Shown in pieces: positions 54,237 to 63,663 of a DNA stretch of 64,000 nucleotides. The notes under the pieces are model-generated. The model did no database searches. It was given only the letters and a program-made list of their open reading frames with translations, and was not told the DNA's origin. Each line of letters opens with the position of its first letter. Position 1 is the stretch's first letter. The stretch is taken from NCBI GenBank assembly GCA_947503275.1, contig CANNCZ010000002.1:1-64000 (forward strand), written 5' to 3'. Both the position numbers and the translations under genes were made by a program. Source of the stretch: an uncultured Erythrobacter sp. Lineage in GTDB: Bacteria > Pseudomonadota > Alphaproteobacteria > Sphingomonadales > Sphingomonadaceae.

Positions 54237-54375
54237 GTTCGGGGCCACAATTCCAGTTGCCGCGCCCAGCCACACACGGTTTTGCATGGGGTCAAGCGCG
54301 TGCACCTTGGATGGTGCAAACGCGCTTAAGTCATGGTTAAATGGGGTCTAGCGATCACCCCTCACAGACGTGCGA

Positions 54376-56466
54376 CTACAATCGGTCCGCCTGAGCCACG
54401 GCATCGCTGGCACGCAGAGCGCTCAATATGCGGGTAAGGTGCGCCAGATCCTGCACTTCGGCATCGATATTGTACGTCGTGAACGGGTGGTCGAGCTGGG
54501 TTTGGATCAGGCTCGTCACGTTAATCTTGTTCTGCGCGAAAATGCCCGCCATCTCTGCCAAAGTGCCCGGACGGTCATAGATGGTTACCGCCAATCGACC
54601 GGTCGCCCCATGCGAACGACGACCCCAATTCAGGTCCAGCCAATCGGTGTCGACGCCATCCGCCAACTCCAGACAATCGATGGTATGCACGCTGACCCGC
54701 TGACCCTTGCGGCGCAGGCCTACAATCCGGTCGCCGGGGACGGGGTGGCAGCATTCGGCCAATTCGAACGCGACACCCGGCGTCAGGCCCCGGATCGAGA
54801 TTTCGCGTTCATGGCGCGACCATTCCTCGTCCTCTTTGAATTCTGCCGTGCAGCCGGGGACCAGCGCTTCCATCACTTCGCGATCAGTCAATTTGGCAGA
54901 GCCGATGGCGAACATCAGATCGTCGGGCTCTTCCAGCCCCAATCGCTCCACCGCTGCGCGAATGGCCTTCTTGCCGATGCGGGCGGGTACGCGGGTGGTG
55001 ATCTCATCAAACAACTTCGCGCCGATCTCAGCGACCTCACCGCGTTCTTTCAATCGAACCGCGCGGCGGATTGAGGCACGCGCTTTGCCGGTGACGACAA
55101 AGCCCAGCCACGACATCTTCGCATCGGCGGCTTTGCCTTTGATAATCTCGACCACATCACCATTGGACAGTCGCGTGCGCAGCGGCATGTGGCGCCCATT
55201 GATCTTCGCCCCGACACAGGCAAGGCCCAGATCCGTGTGGACCGCGAAAGCGAAATCAACCGCGGTCGCGCCTTTGGGCAGCTGAAACAGTGCGCCTTTG
55301 GGAGTGAAGGCAAAGATGCGATCCTGATAAATCGCCATACGCGTGTGTTCGAGCAGTTCTTCTGCGTCGTGGCTCGCATCGACAATCTCAATCAGATCGC
55401 GCAGCCATCCCACTTCGCCATCGGCGGTGTCTGATTGCTTGTAAGCCCAATGCGCAGCCAGCCCGAATTCATTGCGGCGATGCATCTCACGCGTGCGGAT
55501 CTGCACCTCAACTCGCATCGAATTTTCATACATCAAAGACGTGTGGAGAGAGCGATAGCCGTTGTTCTTCGGCGTCGAGATGTAGTCCTTGAATCTCCCC
55601 GGCAGAAATTGCCACGTCGTGTGCAGAACACCCATCGCGCGGTAACAATCCGCATCATCCTCAGTCAGCACGCGGAATGCCATGATATCAGTGACCTGTT
55701 CAAAGCTGACATGCCGCTCCGACATCTTTAGCCAGATCGAAAACGGGTGCTTTTCGCGGCCCATCACTTCGACGTTCAGGCCCGCCTCGGCCAGCGCCTG
55801 TTTGATCGAAAGCGCAATCGCATCGACCTGCCCGCCATCTTGCCCGCGCAGCTCATCCAGCCGGTTGGTGATTGTGGTGTAGGCCTCTGGCTCCAGCTCC
55901 TTGAACGCCAGCGCCTGCATCTCGCGCATATACTCATACATGCCCACACGCTCGGCAAGGGGCGCGTAGATTTCCATCGTCTCACGCGCAATCCGCTGGC
56001 GCTTTTCCGGCTTTTTGATGAAATGGAGCGTGCGCATATTGTGCAACCGGTCAGCCAGTTTGACGAGCAGCACGCGGATATCCTCAGACATAGCGAGCAG
56101 GAATTTGCGCAAATTCTCCGCCGCCCGCTCATCCTCAGGCATCGCTTCAATTTTTGACAGCTTGGTCACACCATCGACCAGCCGCGCGACCTCAGTGCCA
56201 AAATTGGCTTCGATATCGTCGATAGTGACCAGCGTGTCTTCGACCGTATCGTGCAGCAATGCGGTGATGATCGTTTCCTGATCTAGCTGCAGGTCCGTCA
56301 TCAGGCCCGCGACTTCGATAGGGTGCGAGAAATAGGGGTCACCGCTGGCGCGTTTCTGGCTGCCATGTTTTTGAACGGTGTAGACATAGGCGCGGTTCAG
56401 CAGGGCCTCATCGGCGTCGGGATCATAGGCTTTGACCCGTTCCACAAGTTCATATTGGCGCATCAT
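54376..56466 (-). CDS. rsh: Bifunctional (p)ppGpp synthase/hydrolase
   Basis: About 696 residues from the ATG at 56466 (AGGCGAC ahead). The HD hydrolase domain is intact (YFSHPIEVAGLMTDLQLD, ALLHDTVEDT, KLADRLHNMRTL). The synthetase domain shows DIMAFRVLTED, GYRSLHTSLMYE and VEVQIRTREMH. TGS (VFAFTPKGALFQLPKGATAVDFA) and ACT (AVTIYDRPGTLAEMAGIFAQNKINVTSL) follow. This is the single long Rel/Spo of alphaproteobacteria and controls the stringent response. Divergent from the hybrid kinase gene. Confidence 0.95.
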   Translation of the reverse strand: MMRQYELVERVKAYDPDADEALLNRAYVYTVQKHGSQKRASGDPYFSHPIEVAGLMTDLQLDQETIITALLHDTVEDTLVTIDDIEANFGTEVARLVDGVTKLSKIEAMPEDERAAENLRKFLLAMSEDIRVLLVKLADRLHNMRTLHFIKKPEKRQRIARETMEIYAPLAERVGMYEYMREMQALAFKELEPEAYTTITNRLDELRGQDGGQVDAIALSIKQALAEAGLNVEVMGREKHPFSIWLKMSERHVSFEQVTDIMAFRVLTEDDADCYRAMGVLHTTWQFLPGRFKDYISTPKNNGYRSLHTSLMYENSMRVEVQIRTREMHRRNEFGLAAHWAYKQSDTADGEVGWLRDLIEIVDASHDAEELLEHTRMAIYQDRIFAFTPKGALFQLPKGATAVDFAFAVHTDLGLACVGAKINGRHMPLRTRLSNGDVVEIIKGKAADAKMSWLGFVVTGKARASIRRAVRLKERGEVAEIGAKLFDEITTRVPARIGKKAIRAAVERLGLEEPDDLMFAIGSAKLTDREVMEALVPGCTAEFKEDEEWSRHEREISIRGLTPGVAFELAECCHPVPGDRIVGLRRKGQRVSVHTIDCLELADGVDTDWLDLNWGRRSHGATGRLAVTIYDRPGTLAEMAGIFAQNKINVTSLIQTQLDHPFTTYNIDAEVQDLAHLTRILSALRASDAVAQADRL

Positions 56467-56654
56467 GTCGCCTGTGAATATGTGCCGACCTGCGCACCGG
56501 AGCAAGCGCGTTGTTGCCCGCGCGCAAGAATAGTTGCGGCGGTGGCTGTTTGAGCGGACATGCTGCGTCAAACACCTCGCACAAACTGGCACCCGTTATT
56601 GTCCCTATCTCCGTTTCAAAGGAGCAGAAAGCGCTGGCGGATTACGTCCATGAT

Positions 56655-58511
56655 ATGTCCGAACTCACGCTTTCCGATAACAGCCCAAAGCCCGGCATGG
56701 CCGGCTATGCCGCGCTTGGCTGCGGCATTGTCGCGATTGGCGTGGCATTGGTCGATGCGACATCGCTAGCGTTGCAAGAGCTGGTGGTTGCGCCCTCGTT
56801 GATCGCAGTGGGCATGGGAGCGCTCGCCTTTGGCCTGCGGGAAATGTCAGTTCGAGAACAATTCGCAGCGCAAGCGCGTGGCAATGCCGCCGCCCGGCGC
56901 GAGCTAGAAGAAAAGATGCACTGGCTCAAAACAACAGAGGCCCACGCAAAAATTGGTCATTGGCGGCTCGACCTTAACAATGATGACGTGTTTTGGTCCG
57001 ACACGACCTATGCAATCCACGGATTGGAGCCGGGCACCCCGCCCAGCCTCGATCAGGCGCTGAATTATTATCACGAAGAAGACCGCGACATCGTCGTCAC
57101 GTCAATCGACCGTGCGCGGCTGTCGGGAGAGTTTGAATCTTTCAAAGTGCGCCTGATCAATGCGCAAGGTCACATGCGATACGTCGAATCCGGCGCGAGC
57201 GTTGAGTTTGCAGAGGATGGCAGGCCGGTCGCTTTGCTAGGGATCTTCAAGGACCGAACCTCAGAAGAGGAAATGCAGCACGAATTGCGCGAAGCAAGCT
57301 CCGATGCGCATGCTTTGGCCCGAGCAAAGGGGCTGTTCCTTGCGCGCATGAGCCACGAAATCCGCACGCCTATGAATGGCCTGTTGGGCTTCGCCGAAAT
57401 GCTGGCGCAATCCGAACTGGACTCAGAGCAACAACAGCACGCCAACTATATCGTGGAATCAGGCCATTCCTTGCAGGCTTTGCTCAAAGAAATCCTCGAT
57501 TTCACCAAAGTCGAAGCGGGCAAGGTTGAGGTGAAGCCGGTGCGCACCAGCTCCGCTGACCTGATCGCAAATGCGCTGCAATCGGTGCAGCCTGAAGCGC
57601 AGCGAAAACGTATCCGTCTGTCAGAGAATATCGCCGCCGATGCGCCTGCTTACTTCACCGCAGACACGCTGAGGTTGCGCCAAATCCTCGTCAATTTGCT
57701 CTCCAACGCGGTGCGCTACACCGATCAGGGCATGGTCTCGCTGTCCTTGCGACAGGCGGATGGCGCGCTCTATTTCGAAGTGAGCGACACCGGAACCGGT
57801 ATCGCACCCAAAATGCTGGAGCGGATTTTCGACCCGTTCATGCAAGAGGGCGATCATTCCAAGACAGAGCGCGGCGGCACCGGGCTTGGCCTCGCCATCA
57901 GCCGCAATCTGGCACAGGTTTTGGGCGGATCACTGGAAGCCAGCAGTGTGCCGGGTGAAGGGTCGACCTTTACTCTGATGATCCCGCTGGTGCGCGCAAA
58001 CGCGCCTCCAATATCGGCGAAGGACGAGGTTTCGACGCCCGCCACACCGCCAAAGATCGTCGCAAATCCGGCTGCGCATTCACCCAGTTCACCGGACAAA
58101 TTGCGCATTTTGGTGGCCGAGGATTTCGATATCAATCGCGAATTGGTCACACAGATGCTCGCGCGGCTGGGGATCACCATCGAATGTGCCGAAGATGGCT
58201 TGGAAGCGGTCAGCATGGTGCACCAGGCCCGCGCAATCGGGCGCCCGTATCATCTGGTGTTGATGGACCTGCAAATGCCGCGACTTGACGGGTTTGGCGC
58301 GACCAAGCGTCTGCGCGCAGCGGGTCTGACCGAAGAAGACCTGCCGATTATTGCCGTCACCGCCAATGCGTTTCAGGATGACATTGAAAACTGCTTTGCC
58401 GTGGGCATGCAGGCGCATCTGGCCAAGCCATTATCGATGGATCAATTGGCGCGAACCTTGGACCAATGGCTGCCGGGCGGTCTGCCCAAACCGGATGCGA
58501 ATGCGGCCTAA
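56655..58511 (+). CDS. Hybrid sensor histidine kinase with PAS and receiver domains
   Basis: 618 residues from the ATG at 56655; the frame is open further upstream and an earlier non-ATG start cannot be excluded. Two membrane helices (about 13-35, 42-60), a PAS domain (KIGHWRLDLNNDDVFWSD, VRLINAQGHMRYVESG), HisKA (ARMSHEIRTPMNGLLGFAE), HATPase (N box VNLLSNAVRYT, G2 GTGLGLAISRNL) and a receiver (VAEDFDINRELVTQM, LVLMDLQMPRLDGF, VTANAF, AKPLS). The autophosphorylation and receiver sites are intact. Partner regulator not adjacent. Confidence 0.95.
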   Translation: MSELTLSDNSPKPGMAGYAALGCGIVAIGVALVDATSLALQELVVAPSLIAVGMGALAFGLREMSVREQFAAQARGNAAARRELEEKMHWLKTTEAHAKIGHWRLDLNNDDVFWSDTTYAIHGLEPGTPPSLDQALNYYHEEDRDIVVTSIDRARLSGEFESFKVRLINAQGHMRYVESGASVEFAEDGRPVALLGIFKDRTSEEEMQHELREASSDAHALARAKGLFLARMSHEIRTPMNGLLGFAEMLAQSELDSEQQQHANYIVESGHSLQALLKEILDFTKVEAGKVEVKPVRTSSADLIANALQSVQPEAQRKRIRLSENIAADAPAYFTADTLRLRQILVNLLSNAVRYTDQGMVSLSLRQADGALYFEVSDTGTGIAPKMLERIFDPFMQEGDHSKTERGGTGLGLAISRNLAQVLGGSLEASSVPGEGSTFTLMIPLVRANAPPISAKDEVSTPATPPKIVANPAAHSPSSPDKLRILVAEDFDINRELVTQMLARLGITIECAEDGLEAVSMVHQARAIGRPYHLVLMDLQMPRLDGFGATKRLRAAGLTEEDLPIIAVTANAFQDDIENCFAVGMQAHLAKPLSMDQLARTLDQWLPGGLPKPDANAA

Positions 58512-58519
58512 ATCCCGCT

Positions 58520-59377
58520 TTAACTCCAGGTCGCCCGCGGTGGCAGGCTCATCAGAATTGCATCGATATTACCGCCGGTTTTCAACCCAAAGATCGTGCC
58601 GCGATCATAGACGAGGTTAAACTCGGCATAGCGCCCTCGATATTCCAGCTGGCGCGCCTCATCCTCCGGCGTGAAATCCGCGCCCATACGTTTGCGGATC
58701 AAAGCGGGGTAGATGTCTAGGAACGCTTTGCCGACGTCCTGTGTAAAGGCGAGATTGCGATCAAACGCATCATCGCCATCGCATTCCAGATGATCATAGA
58801 AAATCCCGCCAACGCCGCGATGAACCTCGCGGTGGGGGATGTAGAAATAATCATCCGCCCACTTCTTATACTTCTCATAATAGGTCGGATTGTGTGCAGC
58901 GCATGCCGCGCGCATGGTCGCGTGAAACTCCTCGGTATCCTCTTCGTAAGGGATCGGCGGGTTCAGGTCAGCGCCGCCACCAAACCACGCCTTGCCCGTC
59001 GTCAGGAACCGTGTGTTCATGTGCACAGCGGGTGCGTGTGGGTTGGCCATATGCGCGACCAAGCTGATGCCGGTGGCGGTAAAGCCGGGATTGTCCTCAT
59101 CCGCGCCGTTCACACTGGCAGCGAATTCCTTGGGAAAGCTGCCGCGCACGGTTGAGACATTGACGCCGACTTTTTCAAACACCTTACCCTTCATCAGGCC
59201 CTGAACACCGCCGCCGGGATCATCATTGCCCTCTTCAGAGCGGCTCCACGGCGTGTATTGAAACGCCGCATCGGAACCCGCCTCACGCTCAATCGCCTCA
59301 AACGCCGCACAGATCTGGTCACGCAGGCTTTCAAACCATTGCCGCGCCTTTGCCGTATGGCCTGCCCATTCACTCAT
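58520..59377 (-). CDS. hemF: Aerobic coproporphyrinogen-III oxidase
   Basis: 285 residues, near usual length. GGGVQGLMKGKVFEKVGVNVSTVRG, FTATGISLVAHMANPHAPAVHMNTRF, AWFGGGADLNPPIPYEEDTEEFH, KKWADDYFYIPHREVHRGVGGIFYDHL and EYRGRYAEFNLVYDRGTIFGLKTGGNIDAILMSLPP are all family signatures. Converts coproporphyrinogen III to protoporphyrinogen IX with oxygen in heme synthesis. Confidence 0.97.
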   Translation of the reverse strand: MSEWAGHTAKARQWFESLRDQICAAFEAIEREAGSDAAFQYTPWSRSEEGNDDPGGGVQGLMKGKVFEKVGVNVSTVRGSFPKEFAASVNGADEDNPGFTATGISLVAHMANPHAPAVHMNTRFLTTGKAWFGGGADLNPPIPYEEDTEEFHATMRAACAAHNPTYYEKYKKWADDYFYIPHREVHRGVGGIFYDHLECDGDDAFDRNLAFTQDVGKAFLDIYPALIRKRMGADFTPEDEARQLEYRGRYAEFNLVYDRGTIFGLKTGGNIDAILMSLPPRATWS

Positions 59378-59506
59378 GCTTGTCGTCCCTGTCCAAGTTG
59401 TGTTTGACCATGAACACTACAGCTTTGGTGTCAACGGGATTTGACACAAATCAACTCTGCTCACTCGCTCTTGCCAAATGCGGTGATGGCGGGCAGAGCA
59501 TGGCGC

Positions 59507-60241
59507 ATGGTTCCCGTTTCGTTCCCTTCTGATTCTGCTGCGGCGTTTGAGTTCGCCCCTTTTGAGTTTTCGGGTCATGAGATGGTGCTGACCAAATCCA
59601 ACGCGCTCTATTGGCCTAAAGAGAGCGCGTTGCTGGTCACCGATCTGCATCTGGAAAAGGGCAGTTGGTACGCGCAGCACGGGGCGATGCTGCCCCCCTA
59701 TGACAGCCGGGAGACGCTGGAGCGGATTGCCGATGCGGTCAAAGCAACAGGCGCACGCCGGGTGATCACTTTGGGCGATAACTTCCATGATGATGCGGGC
59801 GCGCGGCGGCTCGATCCTTATGCTTTGGGCATGCTGGAGTCCTTGATCCGGGCGCTGGATTGGGTGTGGATCACCGGCAATCATGATGAGCAGATGGAGC
59901 GCAGCTTTGGCGCGCATTTGACCGATGAGATGGAGCTTTCCGGCATCGTCCTTAGGCATGAGGCGCAGCCGGGTGAGACACGCGCGGAGATGTCTGGGCA
60001 TTACCACCCCAAAATGCGGGTCAAAGTGCGCAATCGGCACATTGCGCGACCTTGCGCCGTAATCAGCCGCACGCCTGATACAGAGCGCATGATCCTGCCT
60101 GCATTTGGCGCTTACACAGGCGGCATGGATGCGGGTGCGCCAGAGATATTGGAGGCGCTAAGCCCCGCCCATGCGATCGATGCGGTGTTGGCGGCAAAGG
60201 GCAAACTGGTAAGGTTTCCGCTTTATCGCGCAGGCACCTAG
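59507..60241 (+). CDS. pdeM: Ligase-associated metallophosphatase PdeM
   Basis: 244 residues from the ATG at 59507; starts at 59441 or 59486 would add residues not typical for the family. Metal motifs: LLVTDLHLEKGSWYAQ, ITLGDNFHDD, WITGNHDE and MSGHYHPK. YSxWP-like NALYWPKE precedes them. PdeM occurs with the LigD/Lhr DNA-repair cluster in many proteobacteria; no partner gene is adjacent here. Confidence 0.85.
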   Translation: MVPVSFPSDSAAAFEFAPFEFSGHEMVLTKSNALYWPKESALLVTDLHLEKGSWYAQHGAMLPPYDSRETLERIADAVKATGARRVITLGDNFHDDAGARRLDPYALGMLESLIRALDWVWITGNHDEQMERSFGAHLTDEMELSGIVLRHEAQPGETRAEMSGHYHPKMRVKVRNRHIARPCAVISRTPDTERMILPAFGAYTGGMDAGAPEILEALSPAHAIDAVLAAKGKLVRFPLYRAGT

Positions 60242-60303
60242 CGTTCGCGCCCAAATCACCCTATATCGCGCTTTCAGAATCAGGCTACTTCAGGAGATAA
60301 CAC

Positions 60304-60846
60304 ATAGCCCGTCCACCTAGGCGTTCGATGGCCCCGCCCGTTAAAAGCGGCCCTCGCTACGATAATTTAATCCAGGTTCCCAAAGTCCGCGTAATTGACG
60401 AGGAAGGTGAGAACCGTGGCGTAATGTTCACGCGCGAAGCGATGGAGGAGGCCAATGAGAAGGGTCTCAACCTCGTCGAAGTGTCCCCCAATGCGGACCC
60501 GCCCGTGTGCAAATATCTCGATGTCGGCAAATATCGGTATGAGGCTCAGAAAAAAGCCAATGCCGCGCGCAAGACGCAAAAGACGCAGGACATCAAAGAA
60601 GTCAAAATGCGTCCCAATATCGACACGCATGATTATGACGTGAAGATGCGCAACGTGAACAAATTCATCGACCAAGGCGACAAAGTGAAGGTAACGCTTC
60701 GCTTCCGCGGCCGTGAAATGGCGCACCAACATCTGGGCATGGACCTGCTTAAGCGGGTTCAGACCGATGTCGAAGAAACCGCCAAGGTTGAGGCGTTTCC
60801 TCGGCTAGAGGGACGTCAAATGCTGATGGTGCTCGCGCCGAAATAA
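60304..60846 (+). CDS. infC: Translation initiation factor IF-3
   Basis: 180 residues if started at ATA (60304), which has AGGAG seven bases ahead; 172 from the in-frame ATG at 60328, which lacks a ribosome site. N-domain [54 protein letters not shown] and C-domain [44 protein letters not shown] are complete. IF-3 genes in many bacteria use rare start codons because the factor itself rejects them, which makes an autoregulated ATA start plausible. A good terminator follows. Confidence 0.95.
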   Translation: MARPPRRSMAPPVKSGPRYDNLIQVPKVRVIDEEGENRGVMFTREAMEEANEKGLNLVEVSPNADPPVCKYLDVGKYRYEAQKKANAARKTQKTQDIKEVKMRPNIDTHDYDVKMRNVNKFIDQGDKVKVTLRFRGREMAHQHLGMDLLKRVQTDVEETAKVEAFPRLEGRQMLMVLAPK

Positions 60847-60868
60847 GCCGCGCGGTAACGAATTAGAG

Positions 60869-60898
60869 AGCGGGTGCCTGTGTGGTGCCCGCTTTTTT
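60869..60898 (+). terminator. Intrinsic terminator of infC
   Basis: A 10-bp stem (AGCGGGTGCC with GGTGCCCGCT, two wobble pairs), loop TGTGT, and a run of six T. Confidence 0.85.
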
Positions 60899-61171
60899 GT
60901 TGTTCGGACCCCATCCGGGGCGCAGACAACAAACAAGTGTATTCGACGAATAACACACCTCACCCGATAACCGGGAACAAAACATCATCTCACTGATCTA
61001 TAGACTGACGTGTGAGGCAGGCTTATCGACTTGCGTTCCAGACCCGTTGGAACATCCCCGCAAATGGGTCGGTTCTTGCCTCACAACGAAACCTTAATCG
61101 CCTCCACCCACAGGGGCACATCCGCAAGGCTCCAACAGAAGGGCCGGCATTTATGAAAAGGACTGCTTATC
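60899..61171. other. Upstream region of the DUF547 genes
   Basis: About 270 bp with a moderately AT-rich centre (60920-61000) that probably holds the promoter of the gene at 61172. No open frame of interest. Confidence 0.4.
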
Positions 61172-62299
61172 ATGCCCCGCATTCAGGCTCTTATTCTTGC
61201 CAGCTCCGCTCTCGCGCTCAGTGCCGCCCCCGGTCTGGCGCAGGACACGCGTCCGGCAGCCGATCCGCAATTTTCGACCTTCACCCCCTCTACCACCCCC
61301 AACAATGACGGGATCGACTATTCGATCTGGGACGAAGCGATGCGCAACATCGTTATCTCCATGGGCCCATCCTTGCGCCAATCCGCCGGCCCACCCTCAC
61401 AAGGGTTTGGCTCGCGCCGCCAATATGGCCATGTCTCACGCTATCGCCTCGAAGGCACGCGGATCATGTTCACGTTCCTCGATAGCGACGTAATCGCCAG
61501 CTTCACCGAATATCGTCAGGATCTGGAGCGGACCGCCGATACCGTCGATATTCAGGCGCTCTCTCGCAACGAACAGCTTGCCTATTGGATCAACCTCCAC
61601 AATGTCGCGATGATCGAACAGATCGCCAATGCATGGCCTGTGCGCCAGCCGCGCAGGATGGAAGTGGACGGCGTACCCTTGGACGAGGCACGCTTTATCA
61701 CCGTCGAAGGGATTGCCTTGTCGCCGCGCGATATCCGCGAAAAGATCGTCTATGCCAATTGGCGCGATCCGCGCGTCATCTATGGCTTTTGGCGCGGTGA
61801 AATCGGCGGCCCCTCAATCCAGCGCGAAGCGTACAACGCCGACAATGTCAGCCGCCTGCTTGACCGCGGTGCACGCGATTTCGTGAACTCCCTGCGCGGC
61901 ACACAAAAACGCGGCAGCACTTTGGAAGTCTCTGAATTGTTCGAAGAAGTGGCGCCGTTCTATTTCGCCGATTTTGACAGCGATGTGCGCGCCCACATCA
62001 CGCAATTCGCCAATGAAGACACAGCCGCCATCCTGAGCGAAACCACGCGGGTGAATGCGAATATCAACGAGTATGATATTGCTGATCTGGCTGGTGGTGT
62101 GCGTGAGCCGAGTTACAATGAAATAACCGTGGCTGGCGGCGGCCCATACAGTTTCCGCTTGCCGCGCTCCATGGCGCAATTGCTCGCGCAGCGTGAAGAG
62201 AAGTTCCAGCGCATCATCCGCCGTGGCCGCACAGGCACTGTCACCTTTAGCAATATTGATTTGCCCGGTGATCCCGATGATAAGGGCGAGGTGGAATAG
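61172..62299 (+). CDS. DUF547 family secreted protein (first of two)
   Basis: 375 residues; signal peptide ends GLAQ. DUF547 hallmarks: RNEQLAYWINLHNVAMIEQIA, GIALSPRDIREKIVYANWRDPRVIYGFWRGEIGGPSIQREAY and FVNSLRGT. Their activity is not established. The next gene encodes a close relative, and a terminator separates the two. Confidence 0.9.
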   Translation: MPRIQALILASSALALSAAPGLAQDTRPAADPQFSTFTPSTTPNNDGIDYSIWDEAMRNIVISMGPSLRQSAGPPSQGFGSRRQYGHVSRYRLEGTRIMFTFLDSDVIASFTEYRQDLERTADTVDIQALSRNEQLAYWINLHNVAMIEQIANAWPVRQPRRMEVDGVPLDEARFITVEGIALSPRDIREKIVYANWRDPRVIYGFWRGEIGGPSIQREAYNADNVSRLLDRGARDFVNSLRGTQKRGSTLEVSELFEEVAPFYFADFDSDVRAHITQFANEDTAAILSETTRVNANINEYDIADLAGGVREPSYNEITVAGGGPYSFRLPRSMAQLLAQREEKFQRIIRRGRTGTVTFSNIDLPGDPDDKGEVE

Positions 62300-62331
62300 A
62301 CCTCACTCGGCAATCAAAGCTCCGGCTAAAA

Positions 62332-62368
62332 AAGGGTCGTCAGACAAAAGGTCTGGCGGCCCTTTTTC
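62332..62368 (+). terminator. Intrinsic terminator between the DUF547 genes
   Basis: Stem AAGGGTCGTCAGAC with GTCTGGCGGCCCTT (two wobble pairs), loop AAAAG, followed by TTTCTT. Confidence 0.8.
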
Positions 62369-62464
62369 TTGGAACCACTGCCTATCAAGACAAGTTATTT
62401 CTAAAGGTGCCTTTATCAGGCATACTTGCAGATAGAGGGCATTGTTTCGCGCAGGAGACTAAAG

Positions 62465-63652
62465 ATGAACACTCAATCCAAATTTCACCCCGTTGCGGCG
62501 CTTCTCGCCGCCGCTAGTCTTACTGCACCGCTTGCAGCGGAAAGTGCGATTGCTGTGCCGCAAAACGCTAACGCTCAATCAGCCACGCCTGCCGCATCGG
62601 GCCTTGCACAGTTTGCGCCAGATGCCGACCGGAGCGCACATCGCATTGATTACGAGCATTGGGATGAAGCGCTGGCTTGGTTTGTTGTGCCAATGGGCCC
62701 ATCAATCCGCCAAGGGGCCCCTAGGGTTGACCCGCGCGTGGGCACACGCCGGATTTACGGGCATGAATCGCGCTATCGGCTCGAAGGGAACCGTGTCGCA
62801 TTCTCCTATTTGACGCCAGAGATCACGACGGCGATCAGCGATTATCGCGCCGATCTGGAGCAGGTCGGCAGTGACCTTGACCTCACCTCGATCCCTCGCA
62901 ACGAACAGCTCGCCTATTGGATCAACCTGCACAATGTCGCGGTGATCGAAGCACTGGCGGCGGATTATCCGATGACTCAGCCCAGCGATGCGTTCGATGA
63001 TGCAAAGCTGGTGACGGTCAACGGCGTGGCGTTGTCGCCGCGCGATATTCGCGAGGGGATCGTCTATCCCAATTGGAGCGACCCCAAAGTCATGTACGGA
63101 TTTTGGCGCGGCGTGATCGGTGGCCCCTCGATTCAGCGGCTGGCCTATACGGGCGGCAATGTCGACGCACTGCTTTCGCTTTCCGCCGAAGAATTCGTCA
63201 ACAGCCTGCGCGGAGTGGAACGTTGGGGTGGCGCTTTGCGGGTCAGCCCAATCTATGAAGAAGCCGCGCGCTTCTATTTCTCCGACAGCGACGCTCTGCG
63301 CGCGCATCTCGCCCAATATGCGCGCGATGATGTGCGCGAATTGGTTGGTGAGACAGATCGCGTTGCATACAAGCGGCTTGAGAGTGATCTTGCAGACCTG
63401 CAACGCGGAGAACGCGACCCCTCAACCTCGCCTTTGTGCGTTGCTTCAGGCGGAGCGAATGGGGGCAGAGGTCTGACGGTTAGCGAAACACTGTGCTCTG
63501 TCGAAATGACCCGTCTCAATCCGGCGATCCAGCGGTTGATGGTGGAACGCGCGACCAAGCTTGAGCGGGCACGCCGTGCAGGCATCCGTTCGGGCATGGT
63601 GATTTATGGCGATGGAGAATACTCGCCTGAAAACACGCCAGAGGTCGAGTAA
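62465..63652 (+). CDS. DUF547 family secreted protein (second of two)
   Basis: 395 residues from the ATG at 62465, with AGGAG ahead. Signal peptide ends near APLAAESA. The same signature blocks as in the preceding protein (RNEQLAYWINLHNVAVIEALA, GVALSPRDIREGIVYPNWSDPKVMYGFWRGVIGGPSIQRLAY, FVNSLRGVE). The two proteins are recognisably paralogous along their whole length, pointing to a tandem duplication. Confidence 0.9.
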   Translation: MNTQSKFHPVAALLAAASLTAPLAAESAIAVPQNANAQSATPAASGLAQFAPDADRSAHRIDYEHWDEALAWFVVPMGPSIRQGAPRVDPRVGTRRIYGHESRYRLEGNRVAFSYLTPEITTAISDYRADLEQVGSDLDLTSIPRNEQLAYWINLHNVAVIEALAADYPMTQPSDAFDDAKLVTVNGVALSPRDIREGIVYPNWSDPKVMYGFWRGVIGGPSIQRLAYTGGNVDALLSLSAEEFVNSLRGVERWGGALRVSPIYEEAARFYFSDSDALRAHLAQYARDDVRELVGETDRVAYKRLESDLADLQRGERDPSTSPLCVASGGANGGRGLTVSETLCSVEMTRLNPAIQRLMVERATKLERARRAGIRSGMVIYGDGEYSPENTPEVE

Positions 63653-63663
63653 ACCTCCGGCAA

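Noticed and set aside
54370..55074. 234-codon plus-strand frame opposite the Rel/Spo gene
   Set aside because: Antisense shadow of the ACT/TGS region.
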